Origin: CBDBLK01 sp965215445
GTDB lineage: Bacteria > Bdellovibrionota > Bacteriovoracia > Bacteriovoracales > Bacteriovoracaceae
DNA: 64,000 nt
NCBI GenBank assembly: GCA_965215445.1
Contig: CBDCDT010000002.1
Span: 1,984,001 to 2,048,000, forward strand
Direction: 5' to 3'
The notes beneath the pieces are model-generated. The model saw only the letters and a program-made list of their open reading frames with translations, was not told the DNA's origin and searched no databases. Shown piece by piece: positions 16,568-26,510 of the stretch; the stretch's first letter is position 1, and every line of letters begins with the position of its first letter. The position numbers were made by a program, and so were the translations under genes.

Positions 16568-18418
16568 ATGAAAAAATATGTACGGGCGATAATTCTCTTT
16601 AGTCTTGTTCATCTCAATGTTTTTGCAGCTCAAAGCTACCAGGATTTATGCCGCACTCTTTTTCAAGAGGCCAAGGAAAATCCGAACGGGCAAATGGAAA
16701 GGTGGCTACGGGAACTTTCCGTGTGTGAAAAATTTGCCAGAAGGCTCGACCAGTTTCAACAAAATCCGCAAATTCCGCAAGGCCCTCAAGTGGTGGGAGG
16801 TTCCCAGCAGCAACGGCAGGCGGAAGCGGAAGACGGTGCCAGCAGCAATGTGGCCAGTGATGTGACCAGCGATTACAAGACGGTATCCGCCGGCTGGCAT
16901 CCCCATTCGAGCGCAAAAGTTCCCGTCGCCTGGAGGCCAAATCCCGGGCAAGACGTCCCGATGGCCTTCGTTCCCATTGAATCGGGTAGGTTTTTTTGGG
17001 GTGAAGACCATATCGTGGAGTTGACTCAGGATTTTGAAATGCAAAGAACGGAAGTCACTCAACAGCAATGGTTTGAAGTAATGGGAAGCAACCCCTCCGA
17101 TTATAAAAACCAGGGGCATTGCCAAGATGAGCATCGCATAGTTGGTGGAGTTAAACTTTGCCCCAACAATCCCCTGGACAAAATTGTATCGAGAGCAGAC
17201 GTGCTGGAGTTTATTGCCAGACTCAACAATAAAAATGATGGGTACACCTACCGCCTGCCCACCGAGGCGGAGTGGGAATACGCCGCCAGAGGGGGAACCA
17301 GCAGTGCCTATTTTTTTGGGGATAGCTCGTCGGATTTGGGGCGCTATGCCTGGCATTATGGGAATACCTGGCAACCTCAAAGAGTGGCCAAAAAAGAGGC
17401 CAATCCCTGGGGGTTGTACGACGTTTACGGCAACGTGGGCGAGATGGTTCAAGACAATATTCGGGTTGTTCCCAGCACGAAACTGATTCTCGAGATGGAT
17501 CCGCTCTACACGGACGGCAGTTCCCTGTATGCGGTTCGCGGTGGTTCTGCCTCTATACCGATAGCTGGCCCCCATTATCGGCGCTACATTCGTCTCGGTA
17601 GGAGAACCTCCAATACATCCTTTACCGGATTGCGTTTAATCAGGATTCGCAATAATCCCTTGCCCGACATTCCGATAGTCTTTCTTCCCATCAAGAAAGG
17701 GAGCTTTCAGATGGGAAGTCCAAAAGATGAACCCGGACACACAACCCCTGAAGAAACCCAGGTTGAAGTTGTGCTCACTTACGATTTTGAAATGCAGGCG
17801 ACGGAAGTCACCCAGTGGCAGTGGTTTGAAATCATGGGCGACAATCCCTCCTTTTTTAAAACCAGAAAGTTTTGTGGAAACGAGCATCGGGTAGTGGACG
17901 GAGTTGAACTTTGCCCCAACCATCCCGTCAGTCGGGCCACCAAGGATGATATTGACCGGTTTCTGATTCATCTCAATCAAAAAAGTGACGGGTACGCTTA
18001 CCGCCTGCCCACCGAGGCAGAGTGGGAGTACGCCGCCCGGGCGGGAACGACCACCACCTGGTTTTTCGGAAATGATTCCTCGGATTTGGCACGCTATGCT
18101 TGGCTTGGGCTAAAGACATACAAAACCCGCCGGGTGGCCAAAAAAGAGGCCAACCCCTGGGGATTGTACGATATTTACGGCAATGTATTTGAGTTGGTGC
18201 AAGATAACGTCCGCTTCGTTACTTGTTGCCAAGGCCCTGTTTTGGGGCATTTGGGAGGGGAAAATCCCCTGTACACGGACAATCACGATTGGTTTGTCTC
18301 TCGTGGTGGTAGTATCGGCCAAGGCCATTCTAGTTTGCGTTCGGCAGCGAAATATTATAGGCGAGGTGATGAAGGTAGTGGATTTCGTCTGGTAAGAGAA
18401 CCTGTAGGAGGGCAGTGA
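16568..18418 (+). CDS. Secreted protein with two SUMF1/C-lectin-fold domains
   Basis: 616 residues; ATG 16568 follows CGGAGGAG. Signal peptide to about residue 20. Residues 20-70 form a short Cys module (CRTLF..AK..P..RWLREL..C) shared with the next gene. Two FGE-sulfatase (SUMF1) domains follow at about 130-360 and 370-616. Each shows TEVTQ..W.E.MG.NPS, YRLPTEAEWEYAAR, NPWGLYD.YGNV.E.VQDN and RGGS. The redox cysteines of true formylglycine-generating enzymes are absent from the C-terminal parts, so a ligand-binding C-type-lectin role is more likely than sulfatase activation. The stop overlaps the next start by one base (TGATG). Confidence 0.85.
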   Translation: MKKYVRAIILFSLVHLNVFAAQSYQDLCRTLFQEAKENPNGQMERWLRELSVCEKFARRLDQFQQNPQIPQGPQVVGGSQQQRQAEAEDGASSNVASDVTSDYKTVSAGWHPHSSAKVPVAWRPNPGQDVPMAFVPIESGRFFWGEDHIVELTQDFEMQRTEVTQQQWFEVMGSNPSDYKNQGHCQDEHRIVGGVKLCPNNPLDKIVSRADVLEFIARLNNKNDGYTYRLPTEAEWEYAARGGTSSAYFFGDSSSDLGRYAWHYGNTWQPQRVAKKEANPWGLYDVYGNVGEMVQDNIRVVPSTKLILEMDPLYTDGSSLYAVRGGSASIPIAGPHYRRYIRLGRRTSNTSFTGLRLIRIRNNPLPDIPIVFLPIKKGSFQMGSPKDEPGHTTPEETQVEVVLTYDFEMQATEVTQWQWFEIMGDNPSFFKTRKFCGNEHRVVDGVELCPNHPVSRATKDDIDRFLIHLNQKSDGYAYRLPTEAEWEYAARAGTTTTWFFGNDSSDLARYAWLGLKTYKTRRVAKKEANPWGLYDIYGNVFELVQDNVRFVTCCQGPVLGHLGGENPLYTDNHDWFVSRGGSIGQGHSSLRSAAKYYRRGDEGSGFRLVREPVGGQ

Positions 18419-20346
18419 TGGCAAACTTAAAAGCTGTAATTGTTTTGGCGGGCCTTTTTGGTGGGGCGTTTACCCTGGAGGCGGCCCAAAAAGTTCCCGC
18501 CCAGTGCCGCAAACTGTTTCGCCAGGCCAAGAAAGACCCTCAGGGAAGTGAGGCCAGGTGGCTGCGGGAAATTTCCGATTGTGCGCCTTTGGTGGCCAAA
18601 CTCGACGACTACCTTCAAAAGCAAGGCCTGCAACAATCCTCCGCTTCTCAGGCCCAGACCGCCCAGATAACCTATCCCCATTATCAGGGAGCGGATTGTT
18701 CCGCCGCAGGTGCCGGCGAATATTGCTCCCATATCGTGTGCGAATCGGCGGGCAATTGCGCCCCGGTGGGCGACACCTACTATGGCCTTCCCGCCTACGT
18801 CTACGACGTGCCGGCCTTAGATTATAGAGGTGCTCAACTGATTTCCGGTGGAGCGGGGAATATGCTTTTACTCAGAGCAGATGGCGGGGCGATTTCCTGG
18901 GGATGGGAGGCCGCCTATGGTGAATTTTCTCTCAATCAAAGCATGCGCAACCAACTCGCCTCGGGAGTCAAGGGGGTTTACGATATTGGCGGCGTCTCGG
19001 CGGTTTTAAAAAACGACGGCACATTGATTACCTGGGGCATGGAACTTATTCCCCAGGAAGAGTGGTCAGACGGGCCATATACGCCCATGCATGAACGCTT
19101 TAGACTGGTCGATCCCTTCGCCCACATGGCCGCTGAATTATCCTCTGGAGTCGATCAGTTGTTGACCGACACTGATCGTTTGGGTTTTTACCCCAAGGGT
19201 GCGATGGCCCTCACGAAAGATGGCGGAGTGGTTTACCTGGACGCATCCGATAAAACTTTCAGTCACAGAATTGCCGGATTAAAGGCGAGTGATGTGCAGG
19301 AAGTGCGCTTTACCGATTACCAACCAGTGGGTCGAGGGGGTGGGACCAGAAGCAAACACGCCTGGGCGATACTCAAAAAAGACGGCGATGTTTTATTGTG
19401 GGGAGACCCTAGCGCCGGAGGCGTTATTGCATCTCCTCAGGAACTGCAAAACGTGGCCAAAATCTATTCCACCCGCCAGGGGGCCTTTGCCGCTCTCAAA
19501 AAAGATGGTTCGGTGGTCGCCTGGGGTTCCGTCGAAAACGGGGGAGTCTTTTCTTCCAGCGCACTTAAAGGAGAGAAGGTCAAAGAGATTTACGCCAACG
19601 ATGCGGCCTTCGCCGCCCTGACGACAGGTGGCCGGGTGGTAACCTGGGGGCATCACCACTGGGGGGGAGATACCGATGAGATTGCGGCCCTGCTCGAAGA
19701 CGTCATCGACGTCATCCCCAGTCGCAGCTTCTTTATGTTTCACCGGCGCGACGGCGCGGTGGTTACCTGGGCGGGATATTCGACTCCTGACACGCCCATT
19801 CTTCTCAACGTCAAAAAGGTCGTGGCCAATGCCGACGATACCTTTTTTGCTGTCAAAACCGACGGTTCCGCCGAAGTGTGGGGAAATATTCACGGTGCCG
19901 ACGGGCAAGACGTGTTTGCCCCGGTGGCCTCAAAACTTCAATCGGGCATTTCCAAAGTCTACCCCGGAGATCAATCTTTTGCCGTGCTTAAAGATGACGG
20001 GTCGGTGGTTTACTGGGGATACGATTCCGATACGGATTATTATTACCAGACCTTGGCCCAGCGGGGATATTTGGATGCCAAAGATAAAAACCACCCCAAA
20101 AGAATTGTCGATATTATCACCAATACATCACCTTTAAGTGATACTTTTGTCGCCGTCAGGAACGACGGTTCGATGCTCTCCTGGGGAACCCACGCCTATC
20201 CCTGGCCCAACAACCCCCCTCCCTTTTATTTGGAGGCCTTGCTCGACGAGGGGTATGACGTGCTGGACGACCCCGTCTGGTCGCAAGTCTATCCCGACAT
20301 GTACTATGTGGAGTATTTTGGTCTAAAGGCCAGAAAAAGAAATTAA
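18418..20346 (+). CDS. Secreted RCC1-like repeat (beta-propeller) protein
   Basis: 642 residues; ATG 18418 has AGGAGG 6 bases upstream and overlaps the preceding stop. The signal peptide ends near EAAQ. The following 50 residues repeat the Cys module of the previous protein (CRKLF..AK..P..RWLREISDC). The rest contains about ten RCC1-type repeats with the signature ALKKDGSVVAWG, predicted to form one or more beta-propellers. Such bacterial extracellular RCC1 proteins are usually interaction scaffolds. It is probably co-translated with the SUMF1-like gene, and the shared N-terminal module suggests a common docking or sorting element. Confidence 0.85.
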   Translation: MANLKAVIVLAGLFGGAFTLEAAQKVPAQCRKLFRQAKKDPQGSEARWLREISDCAPLVAKLDDYLQKQGLQQSSASQAQTAQITYPHYQGADCSAAGAGEYCSHIVCESAGNCAPVGDTYYGLPAYVYDVPALDYRGAQLISGGAGNMLLLRADGGAISWGWEAAYGEFSLNQSMRNQLASGVKGVYDIGGVSAVLKNDGTLITWGMELIPQEEWSDGPYTPMHERFRLVDPFAHMAAELSSGVDQLLTDTDRLGFYPKGAMALTKDGGVVYLDASDKTFSHRIAGLKASDVQEVRFTDYQPVGRGGGTRSKHAWAILKKDGDVLLWGDPSAGGVIASPQELQNVAKIYSTRQGAFAALKKDGSVVAWGSVENGGVFSSSALKGEKVKEIYANDAAFAALTTGGRVVTWGHHHWGGDTDEIAALLEDVIDVIPSRSFFMFHRRDGAVVTWAGYSTPDTPILLNVKKVVANADDTFFAVKTDGSAEVWGNIHGADGQDVFAPVASKLQSGISKVYPGDQSFAVLKDDGSVVYWGYDSDTDYYYQTLAQRGYLDAKDKNHPKRIVDIITNTSPLSDTFVAVRNDGSMLSWGTHAYPWPNNPPPFYLEALLDEGYDVLDDPVWSQVYPDMYYVEYFGLKARKRN

Positions 20347-20377
20347 AGTTTTTTTTTGAGACACCGACAAGAACCTC

Positions 20378-21991
20378 ATGGAGAGAGGATTTCTTTTGTC
20401 GTGTTTCTTGCTCTTGCTGCTGTCGTCGTGCCTGCCCGGCGCAGGCCCGGTCAATAAGCGATCGGCCCGAGGGGGCACACCGGAAAGCAATACAGAACTC
20501 TATAGTTTTAATATTTCCCGGCAGGAATCTCTTGAGGAAGAGCAAACATTTCGAGAAGAGTGGGATAAGTGCAATGCCGCCAGGTGGGCCGCCTGGAAAC
20601 AGTCCAGAAAAGGGGCCATCGCCGAGCTGGATATGGACAGTATAAAAGTGTCCGACCCGCAAGCTTATGAAATCCTAAAGGCGGAAGTGAATGAGGCCCA
20701 CAGGGATAATGACCGCCTTGCCACCCCCCGGGTAGGCCTTGATATTCTTCGCAAGATTGAGAAAAAATATGGCCTTTGGCTCAAGGACGCCCGTTGGTGG
20801 ACTTTGTACGACAAGGGGATTTTTTTGTTTCGATCCCACGATAAAACCGACCCCGAAATTGTCGAATTAAGAAAAATTGAAAGTCTGGTCAACAAGGCAG
20901 ATTGGGCCTACTACAATGCCATCGAGTATGCGGCCAAGTGGCGTTACGGTTCAGATTACGACAGGGGCCAGATTCCCCTCTATGACAGGAGAAGGGTTTA
21001 CGGGGGAAGTCCCGAACAATTTGACCAGCATATAGAGGATTTTCTGGGAAACAGGGATACGGGAGAGAGAAGCGTTCCCTCTTCCTGCCAAGACCCCAGC
21101 ATTTATGCTCTTACTTATTCTCCTGCGCAAGTTTTCAGTAAGGTTTATCAGGAACAAAGGCGATCTCAACCTGCGCCGCCGCCTGCACCTGCACCTAAAC
21201 CCAAACCCGCACCGCAACCTCGGCTTCAATCACCTCCACCTCCCCAACCCGCACCTCAACGCCAGCAGCAACCTGCACCAGTCCCCGTGCCTCCCGTGCC
21301 CCAACCTTCACCGGGAGGGATGAGCGAAGGCCTTAAGCGCTGGTATGAAGAACGCAACAGTCGCACGCGAGACCCCGAGCAAGAGAGAATGGCGAGAGAG
21401 CACGCCGAAGAGAAGGCCTTGTTGAAGAACCTGGCCAATCCCGCCTGGACGGCAGAATGGAAAAAGCGCGAAAAGGCCAGGTCGAGTGCCTGGGATGCCA
21501 CCAAGCAAGGCCTTCTTCGGCGGGCCGCTTTGAGTTATTCCCAAATGCGACGGGAAGACCGTTCGGCATGGGATTTGATGACCCAGGAAAGACGCAATCG
21601 AGGCAAGTCTGAAACCAGTACCAGTGAGATTGCCAGAGTTGAGCAAAAATATGGCGTCTGGCTGGATGCCAGTCGGCTTCTCATCATGCAAAACGACGGA
21701 ATTGATCCGGCCGGTAGTCATGCCGATGCGGTCGAATACCGCCGCATCAGGGGACTGATGCAAAATGCCGAGAACACCTATCAGAGTGCCCTTCAAAACG
21801 CCCGCCAGTGGCGCGATGACCACAATAACCACGACGCTTCCGCAATCAAGAACAAAGTCGACAGCGATACCGCCAGTTCTTTGATCTACACCAATCCTAT
21901 GCACTACGATATGATTGAAAATGCCGTCAACCCGTCATTTCAATTCGTCGAATGTGGTGGCAGAAGAATGCAGCTCAAATATTGTCCCTAA
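20378..21991 (+). CDS. Lipoprotein with two related helical modules and Pro-rich linker
   Basis: 537 residues. The N-terminus is a lipoprotein signal (LLLLSSC, Cys about 18). Two related modules, roughly residues 45-190 and 345-500, share W-K-x-x-x-x-AR-x-x-AW, KYG-W-L-D-AR and a long charged helix. They are joined by a Pro/Ala/Lys/Gln-rich linker (PPPAPAPKPKPAPQP region, about 265-310) that could span peptidoglycan. The gene starts 32 bases after the RCC1 gene and may be co-transcribed. No family recognised; an envelope-anchored adaptor is a guess. Confidence 0.75.
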   Translation: MERGFLLSCFLLLLLSSCLPGAGPVNKRSARGGTPESNTELYSFNISRQESLEEEQTFREEWDKCNAARWAAWKQSRKGAIAELDMDSIKVSDPQAYEILKAEVNEAHRDNDRLATPRVGLDILRKIEKKYGLWLKDARWWTLYDKGIFLFRSHDKTDPEIVELRKIESLVNKADWAYYNAIEYAAKWRYGSDYDRGQIPLYDRRRVYGGSPEQFDQHIEDFLGNRDTGERSVPSSCQDPSIYALTYSPAQVFSKVYQEQRRSQPAPPPAPAPKPKPAPQPRLQSPPPPQPAPQRQQQPAPVPVPPVPQPSPGGMSEGLKRWYEERNSRTRDPEQERMAREHAEEKALLKNLANPAWTAEWKKREKARSSAWDATKQGLLRRAALSYSQMRREDRSAWDLMTQERRNRGKSETSTSEIARVEQKYGVWLDASRLLIMQNDGIDPAGSHADAVEYRRIRGLMQNAENTYQSALQNARQWRDDHNNHDASAIKNKVDSDTASSLIYTNPMHYDMIENAVNPSFQFVECGGRRMQLKYCP

Positions 21992-22115
21992 ATCGGCGTC
22001 GTATAAACCCCCGTTTTTGCTGGAAAAGGGAAGTTTTTTAAAAAAAAGCTAAAGTTTTTTTTGGAAAAATTCGATGAGTGTGGAATCGAAATCAAAACCA
22101 AAAACTGGAGGTGTA

Positions 22116-23930
22116 ATGATGAGAGCGTTCTTTTTGTCATTTTTTGTGTCCGTTTGTCTCGTGTGGGGAAGTGTCTTTGCCAAGACTCAAATTGATGTGG
22201 AAAACCTTCCCGAAATACAGGATCGTCACCACTCGAATATTCACGCCTGGATCGACGAATTGGAAAGCGGTGGTTACCTGGTTAACGTACCTCAGGATAC
22301 CATTGATTTTTGGCGTGGGGCCTATCGCGATCACGTCCGCAATATCGACATCATCAAAGTGATCGAGGCCTACAACACGGTGGACGCCAAAAGTCTGGCA
22401 GAAGTCAAGGCCGAATTTACCCTGCGAGGAGGCCCGCTATCGGAAGATTATTACCAAGACCTGCTCAGTCTCTACCGCAGTCATGAGCAAACCGGCGACG
22501 ATTCCTACCTCGACTATTTGGCAAACTACAAGGCCCAACTCGCCTTTTTAAGCAGTTTGACTGCCGAGCAGTGGGGTTACCTCACTTCTGAAGACATTCG
22601 TATTTTTACCAATCCAGGCCAAGGCACGGACTTGGAGAATTTCAAGGTCATGCTGGGGGCCTATGTTCCTATGATCGGCGTTCCCACCCCGGTGACGGGT
22701 TTTGCCAGCTTTCACGTTTTTGCCAACTCTTTTGAGCAGACCTGGCCGATTTTAGTGGTGGTAGACAACAATCAAGGCGCTTGGGATGTTGAAGATGAGC
22801 AGCGCTCTTATGCCAAGTTACAGTTTAAATTTGTCGCCAATGACGGGACGGAAACCATCTTGAGAACCACCGAATTTGGCACCAGTGAATACCACAATAT
22901 CGAAAGGGATATGTTTTATATCCCCCCCCAAAGCGGCCATTTGTATTATCGCTACGCGGATTTTTGTGTCGCCTCCAACAGCAACGTGAGAAAAGATGGA
23001 GATTGGAGCGGGGGCATTGCCATCACCCACGGACATCCGGTGGGAAATGCCGAACTCATCAGTCGAGGCCAAAATCCTTCTCCCAGTATTCCCATGGCCA
23101 ATTTTGGCAACGCCAGTTGGGATATGGACGCTCACTTTGCCAAAAAAGAGCGTGAATATCAAGCGCAAAGTGTGAGGATTGACAGGCTTATCAATGAGAT
23201 CAATCCCTTGCGCAACAGAATGTACGCCGAACTCTATCCCGAAGATTTCAACCTTTTGACGGGACAGAAAACCTACGAACTCGATCCCAACTTTGCTCCC
23301 CAATGGGCACTCGATGCTCAGGCCACTTTAAAGATATTCTTTGGTGGTGATTACGTCTCGGTCATGTACGGGGCCAGACAGAGAATTGAGATGGAGCGCG
23401 GATATAGCAGAAGCGCAGGCGCCACTCTTTCCCAGCAAGTTATCGACTACCGCGCCGAGATTGCCAACAAGCGGGCGGGCCTTGTCGAGGAAACTTCTTG
23501 GGAGTGGGAAAAGCGTTTGAATGACGAATTGGCCAGTGCCAAAGCGGCGGGCAATCAGGCGGAAATTGACAGGCTGGAGACAGCGCTTGCTGCCGGATAC
23601 AGTTCGGTTTCCACTAATGAACAAGAAACTCAACAACAAGACCAGCAAGTTCAAGGTGGACAGAGCGTTGAAGTTGAAGAAGATTCGTCGGAGGATTCCA
23701 TTTACACCCAATCCAGCGCCTTTATTGTCAGGTTGAAAAAGGCACTCAAGAGGGAAGGACTGTTTGATAAAAATGAATTCAAGCAGCTTGAAAAAGCGAT
23801 CAAAGACGAGAACATGCCCCGGGCCTTTGCCAAACTCAACGACTATCGCGACAGAGGCGGGCAAAAGGTTAAAAAAGCGGTCAAAAACCTGCGCAAACTT
23901 CTTAAATTTCTTCAAGCACTAGACTCTTAA
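22116..23930 (+). CDS. Secreted protein of a local paralogous family, one core domain
   Basis: 604 residues; ATG 22116 (or 22119) is served by GGAGGTG. Signal peptide to about residue 22. The core (about 90-430) has LAEVKAEFTLRGGPLSEDYYQ, a beta-rich region with WPILVVVD, FVANDGTE, YIPP.SGHLYYRY and GGIAITHGHP, then INPLRN..ELYPEDF. The same core occurs twice in the next gene. The last 70 residues are a Lys-rich helical module (AFIVRLKKALKREGLF to LRKLLKFLQAL) also found in the neighbour and near the N-terminus of the 47869 protein. GGIAITHGHP contains closely spaced His that might bind metal. Function unknown. Confidence 0.8.
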   Translation: MMRAFFLSFFVSVCLVWGSVFAKTQIDVENLPEIQDRHHSNIHAWIDELESGGYLVNVPQDTIDFWRGAYRDHVRNIDIIKVIEAYNTVDAKSLAEVKAEFTLRGGPLSEDYYQDLLSLYRSHEQTGDDSYLDYLANYKAQLAFLSSLTAEQWGYLTSEDIRIFTNPGQGTDLENFKVMLGAYVPMIGVPTPVTGFASFHVFANSFEQTWPILVVVDNNQGAWDVEDEQRSYAKLQFKFVANDGTETILRTTEFGTSEYHNIERDMFYIPPQSGHLYYRYADFCVASNSNVRKDGDWSGGIAITHGHPVGNAELISRGQNPSPSIPMANFGNASWDMDAHFAKKEREYQAQSVRIDRLINEINPLRNRMYAELYPEDFNLLTGQKTYELDPNFAPQWALDAQATLKIFFGGDYVSVMYGARQRIEMERGYSRSAGATLSQQVIDYRAEIANKRAGLVEETSWEWEKRLNDELASAKAAGNQAEIDRLETALAAGYSSVSTNEQETQQQDQQVQGGQSVEVEEDSSEDSIYTQSSAFIVRLKKALKREGLFDKNEFKQLEKAIKDENMPRAFAKLNDYRDRGGQKVKKAVKNLRKLLKFLQALDS

Positions 23931-23943
23931 AGTTTCAATTTTT

Positions 23944-23974
23944 TCCGGGCCTGATTTAGGCCCGGATTTTTTTT
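23944..23974 (+). terminator. Rho-independent terminator
   Basis: TCCGGGCC (23944-23951), 7-base loop, GGCCCGGA (23959-23966), then eight T. It ends the unit of the 22116 gene, so the paralogue at 23991 is transcribed separately or by read-through. Confidence 0.9.
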
Positions 23975-23990
23975 CTATGGGGGGCCCAAA

Positions 23991-26474
23991 ATGAAAATTT
24001 ACTGGCATTTTCTTTTTAGCTTGCTTTTTTTTGCGAATATCTCTGCCCAAACGCAAAGTGTTGCCCCCAAAACTTTGGCCGAGATAAAAGCGGAGTTTTC
24101 GATACAAGGGGAACCCCTGCATGAGGATCACTACCAGAATCTCTTGTTGTACTTTCAAGAGCTTGAAATGTATGGCGATGATGGTGTGAGACTGGCAGAC
24201 TTGGAGAGCTTTAAACGGCGACTGGCCTTTCTCAATAGTTTGAGCGAGCAAGAGTGGAGTTATATTCCCCAAGATACAATATACGATTTTACCGATCCCT
24301 CTGTTGGTTATAATGAACTGGAGCACTTCAAGGAAGCGGTTGCAGATTATGCGCCGATTAAGCAGGTTCCAGACATTTCCGACGATGCTTTTGAATTTTA
24401 TCTTTTTGACTCTCAAACCGGGATGAAGAAAACCAGATGGCCGCTTTTGGTGGTGTTGGACAAGGTGATCTACAATCTTCCGGCGGAACTTGAGCGCTTC
24501 GCTGAGAAAAATCATCTCAATTTGGATCATGTCAGTTCTTGGTGGCACCGTATTTTGCCAGATCCATTGAAATTGCAATTGATGTTTGTGGCCGAAGACG
24601 GGACGAAAACCCCTCTTACGGCGTATCCACCTGATGCTTTTGGGAACTATGTGGGGCCTATGAAGAAAGTGTCTTTGGGGAACGGCCAAACCGAAGATTA
24701 CGTTGCTCCGGCGTACTATATTCCCCCCGGAAAAGGCCGGGTGTATTGGCGCTATGTCAATGTTTCCCTTACCTCCCGGACTCATTTGTACAGACATGGG
24801 CCATGGGTGGGGGGTATTGCCATTACTCACGGGTATGCGCTCAACGACAGCACTGTAAGTGCCATTTGGAGCAGCGGGGGAAGAGAGCAATTGCTTCCAG
24901 TACCGATCAGTGAGCTGGGTGATCCCGATTGGGATATCGAAGCGCATTTTCAAAACTCTCACTTGTGGCTCGACCCAGTTATGCCAATGCCGGATTTAAA
25001 CCAAGGGGAAGAGATTTTTCGCTGGCCGCAAGAACAAGAAGAAAAAAAGGATTCTTCGCATTTTCTGGAGCAGGTAAAGGCCGATTTTGTTTTGAGGGGA
25101 GCGTCGCTTTCGGACGCTTATTACCAGGTGCTCTCGGATATGCATTATTCCCACCAACAAAGTGGCGACGCTTCCGTGCTCAATCACATCAACGCCTACA
25201 AAGCACAACTGGCCTACCTCAACAGTCTCACCGATGCCCAGTGGGATCAGATTCCCGCTCATGAAAGGGTCAATTTCTCCGATCCAGGCGTGGGTTATAA
25301 CGGCCTGGATGATTTTAAAGACCAGGTGGGAATCTATGTTTCCGAAGCGCAGGTTCCGGTAGAGGGGTTTGCCAGATTTTACGTTTTTGCCAATCCCATG
25401 GGAAACGCCACCTGGCCGATTCTGGCAGTGGTAGATGGTAACCTGGGCGCCTGGGACGAGGGCAGCATAGAATTTAAATTTGTGGCCGGTGATGGAACCG
25501 AAAGCTTATTGCGGGAAACCGATTTTGGAACCAATGCTTTTTTCCATATTGAAAGAGGGTTGTATTATATCCCTCCCGTAAGCGGCCACTTGTACTACCG
25601 CTACCAAAACGGCGATTGGGCGGGAGGTATCGCCATCACCCACGGACACCCGGAGGCCGATGCCGGATTGATTAGCGATGGCGACAATCCCGCTGCCAGT
25701 ATTCCCATGCAAAACCTGGGAGATGCCAATTGGGATGTCGATGCTCACTTCCTGCAAAAAGAACGCCAGCAGCAACAGGAAAATACCAGGGCACAGAGAC
25801 TGAGCAGCGAGATCAATCCCTTGCGAGACAAAATGTCGGCACAACTCTACCCCGAAGATTTCCATCTTCTTATGGGCAAGAAAACTTATGAACTCCATCC
25901 CCAGCACGCGCCCCAGTGGGCACTGGATGCTCAGCAAACCTTGAAGACATTTTTTGGTGACGCTTACGGTACGGTGATGGTGGGAATTCGCAATGCCGTT
26001 TTCAAAAAGCACGGTTCTCCCAATATCGTCCAAACTTCACAATGGCCCGCACCCACTCCCGAATCTCCCCAGTGGCATCACGACGCCTACAACGAGTGGC
26101 GGGCGGCCGAAGACCTGCGCATCGCCCAGGTGGAAAAACGCCGCGCCGAGATTGCCGCCGAGCGGGCGGGAACCACTGTCAATCAACAAGTTCAGGGAGG
26201 GCAGACGGTTGGGGATACTCAAAACCAATTGTCCACTTACGACAAGTCCAAGGCCTTTATCAACAAATTGAAAAAGGCACTCAAGAGCGAGAAATTGTTT
26301 TCGGCCAAGGAATTTGGAAGTCTTGAACAGGCGATCAAAAAGGGCAATATGCCTTTGGTCTTTGCCAAACTCAAGGACTACCAGTCTCGCGGGGGCGCTA
26401 AGGTCAAAAAGGCGGTCAAGCGTCTGCGCAAAATGCTCAAGTCCATTCAGGCGCTGGAATCCCTAAGCTCTTGA
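23991..26474 (+). CDS. Secreted paralogue with the core domain duplicated
   Basis: 827 residues from ATG 23991. Signal peptide ends at ISAQT. The N-terminal half (about 25-330) and C-terminal half (about 355-700) each carry the domain described for the 22116 protein: LAEIKAEFSIQGEPLHEDHYQ and VKADFVLRGASLSDAYYQ, each with YYIPP and GGIAITHG. The Lys-rich helical module closes the protein (KAFINKLKKALKSEKLF onward). The C-terminal half is closer to the neighbour than to its own N-terminal half. No known family recognised; an exported repeat-type binding protein is inferred. Confidence 0.8.
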   Translation: MKIYWHFLFSLLFFANISAQTQSVAPKTLAEIKAEFSIQGEPLHEDHYQNLLLYFQELEMYGDDGVRLADLESFKRRLAFLNSLSEQEWSYIPQDTIYDFTDPSVGYNELEHFKEAVADYAPIKQVPDISDDAFEFYLFDSQTGMKKTRWPLLVVLDKVIYNLPAELERFAEKNHLNLDHVSSWWHRILPDPLKLQLMFVAEDGTKTPLTAYPPDAFGNYVGPMKKVSLGNGQTEDYVAPAYYIPPGKGRVYWRYVNVSLTSRTHLYRHGPWVGGIAITHGYALNDSTVSAIWSSGGREQLLPVPISELGDPDWDIEAHFQNSHLWLDPVMPMPDLNQGEEIFRWPQEQEEKKDSSHFLEQVKADFVLRGASLSDAYYQVLSDMHYSHQQSGDASVLNHINAYKAQLAYLNSLTDAQWDQIPAHERVNFSDPGVGYNGLDDFKDQVGIYVSEAQVPVEGFARFYVFANPMGNATWPILAVVDGNLGAWDEGSIEFKFVAGDGTESLLRETDFGTNAFFHIERGLYYIPPVSGHLYYRYQNGDWAGGIAITHGHPEADAGLISDGDNPAASIPMQNLGDANWDVDAHFLQKERQQQQENTRAQRLSSEINPLRDKMSAQLYPEDFHLLMGKKTYELHPQHAPQWALDAQQTLKTFFGDAYGTVMVGIRNAVFKKHGSPNIVQTSQWPAPTPESPQWHHDAYNEWRAAEDLRIAQVEKRRAEIAAERAGTTVNQQVQGGQTVGDTQNQLSTYDKSKAFINKLKKALKSEKLFSAKEFGSLEQAIKKGNMPLVFAKLKDYQSRGGAKVKKAVKRLRKMLKSIQALESLSS

Positions 26475-26510
26475 GCAGCGGGGAATCCCGGCGCCTGACC
26501 GGACGGCAGT

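Noticed and set aside
16568..18418. Diversity-generating retroelement target
   Set aside because: The fold fits, but no reverse transcriptase or template repeat was found in the window.
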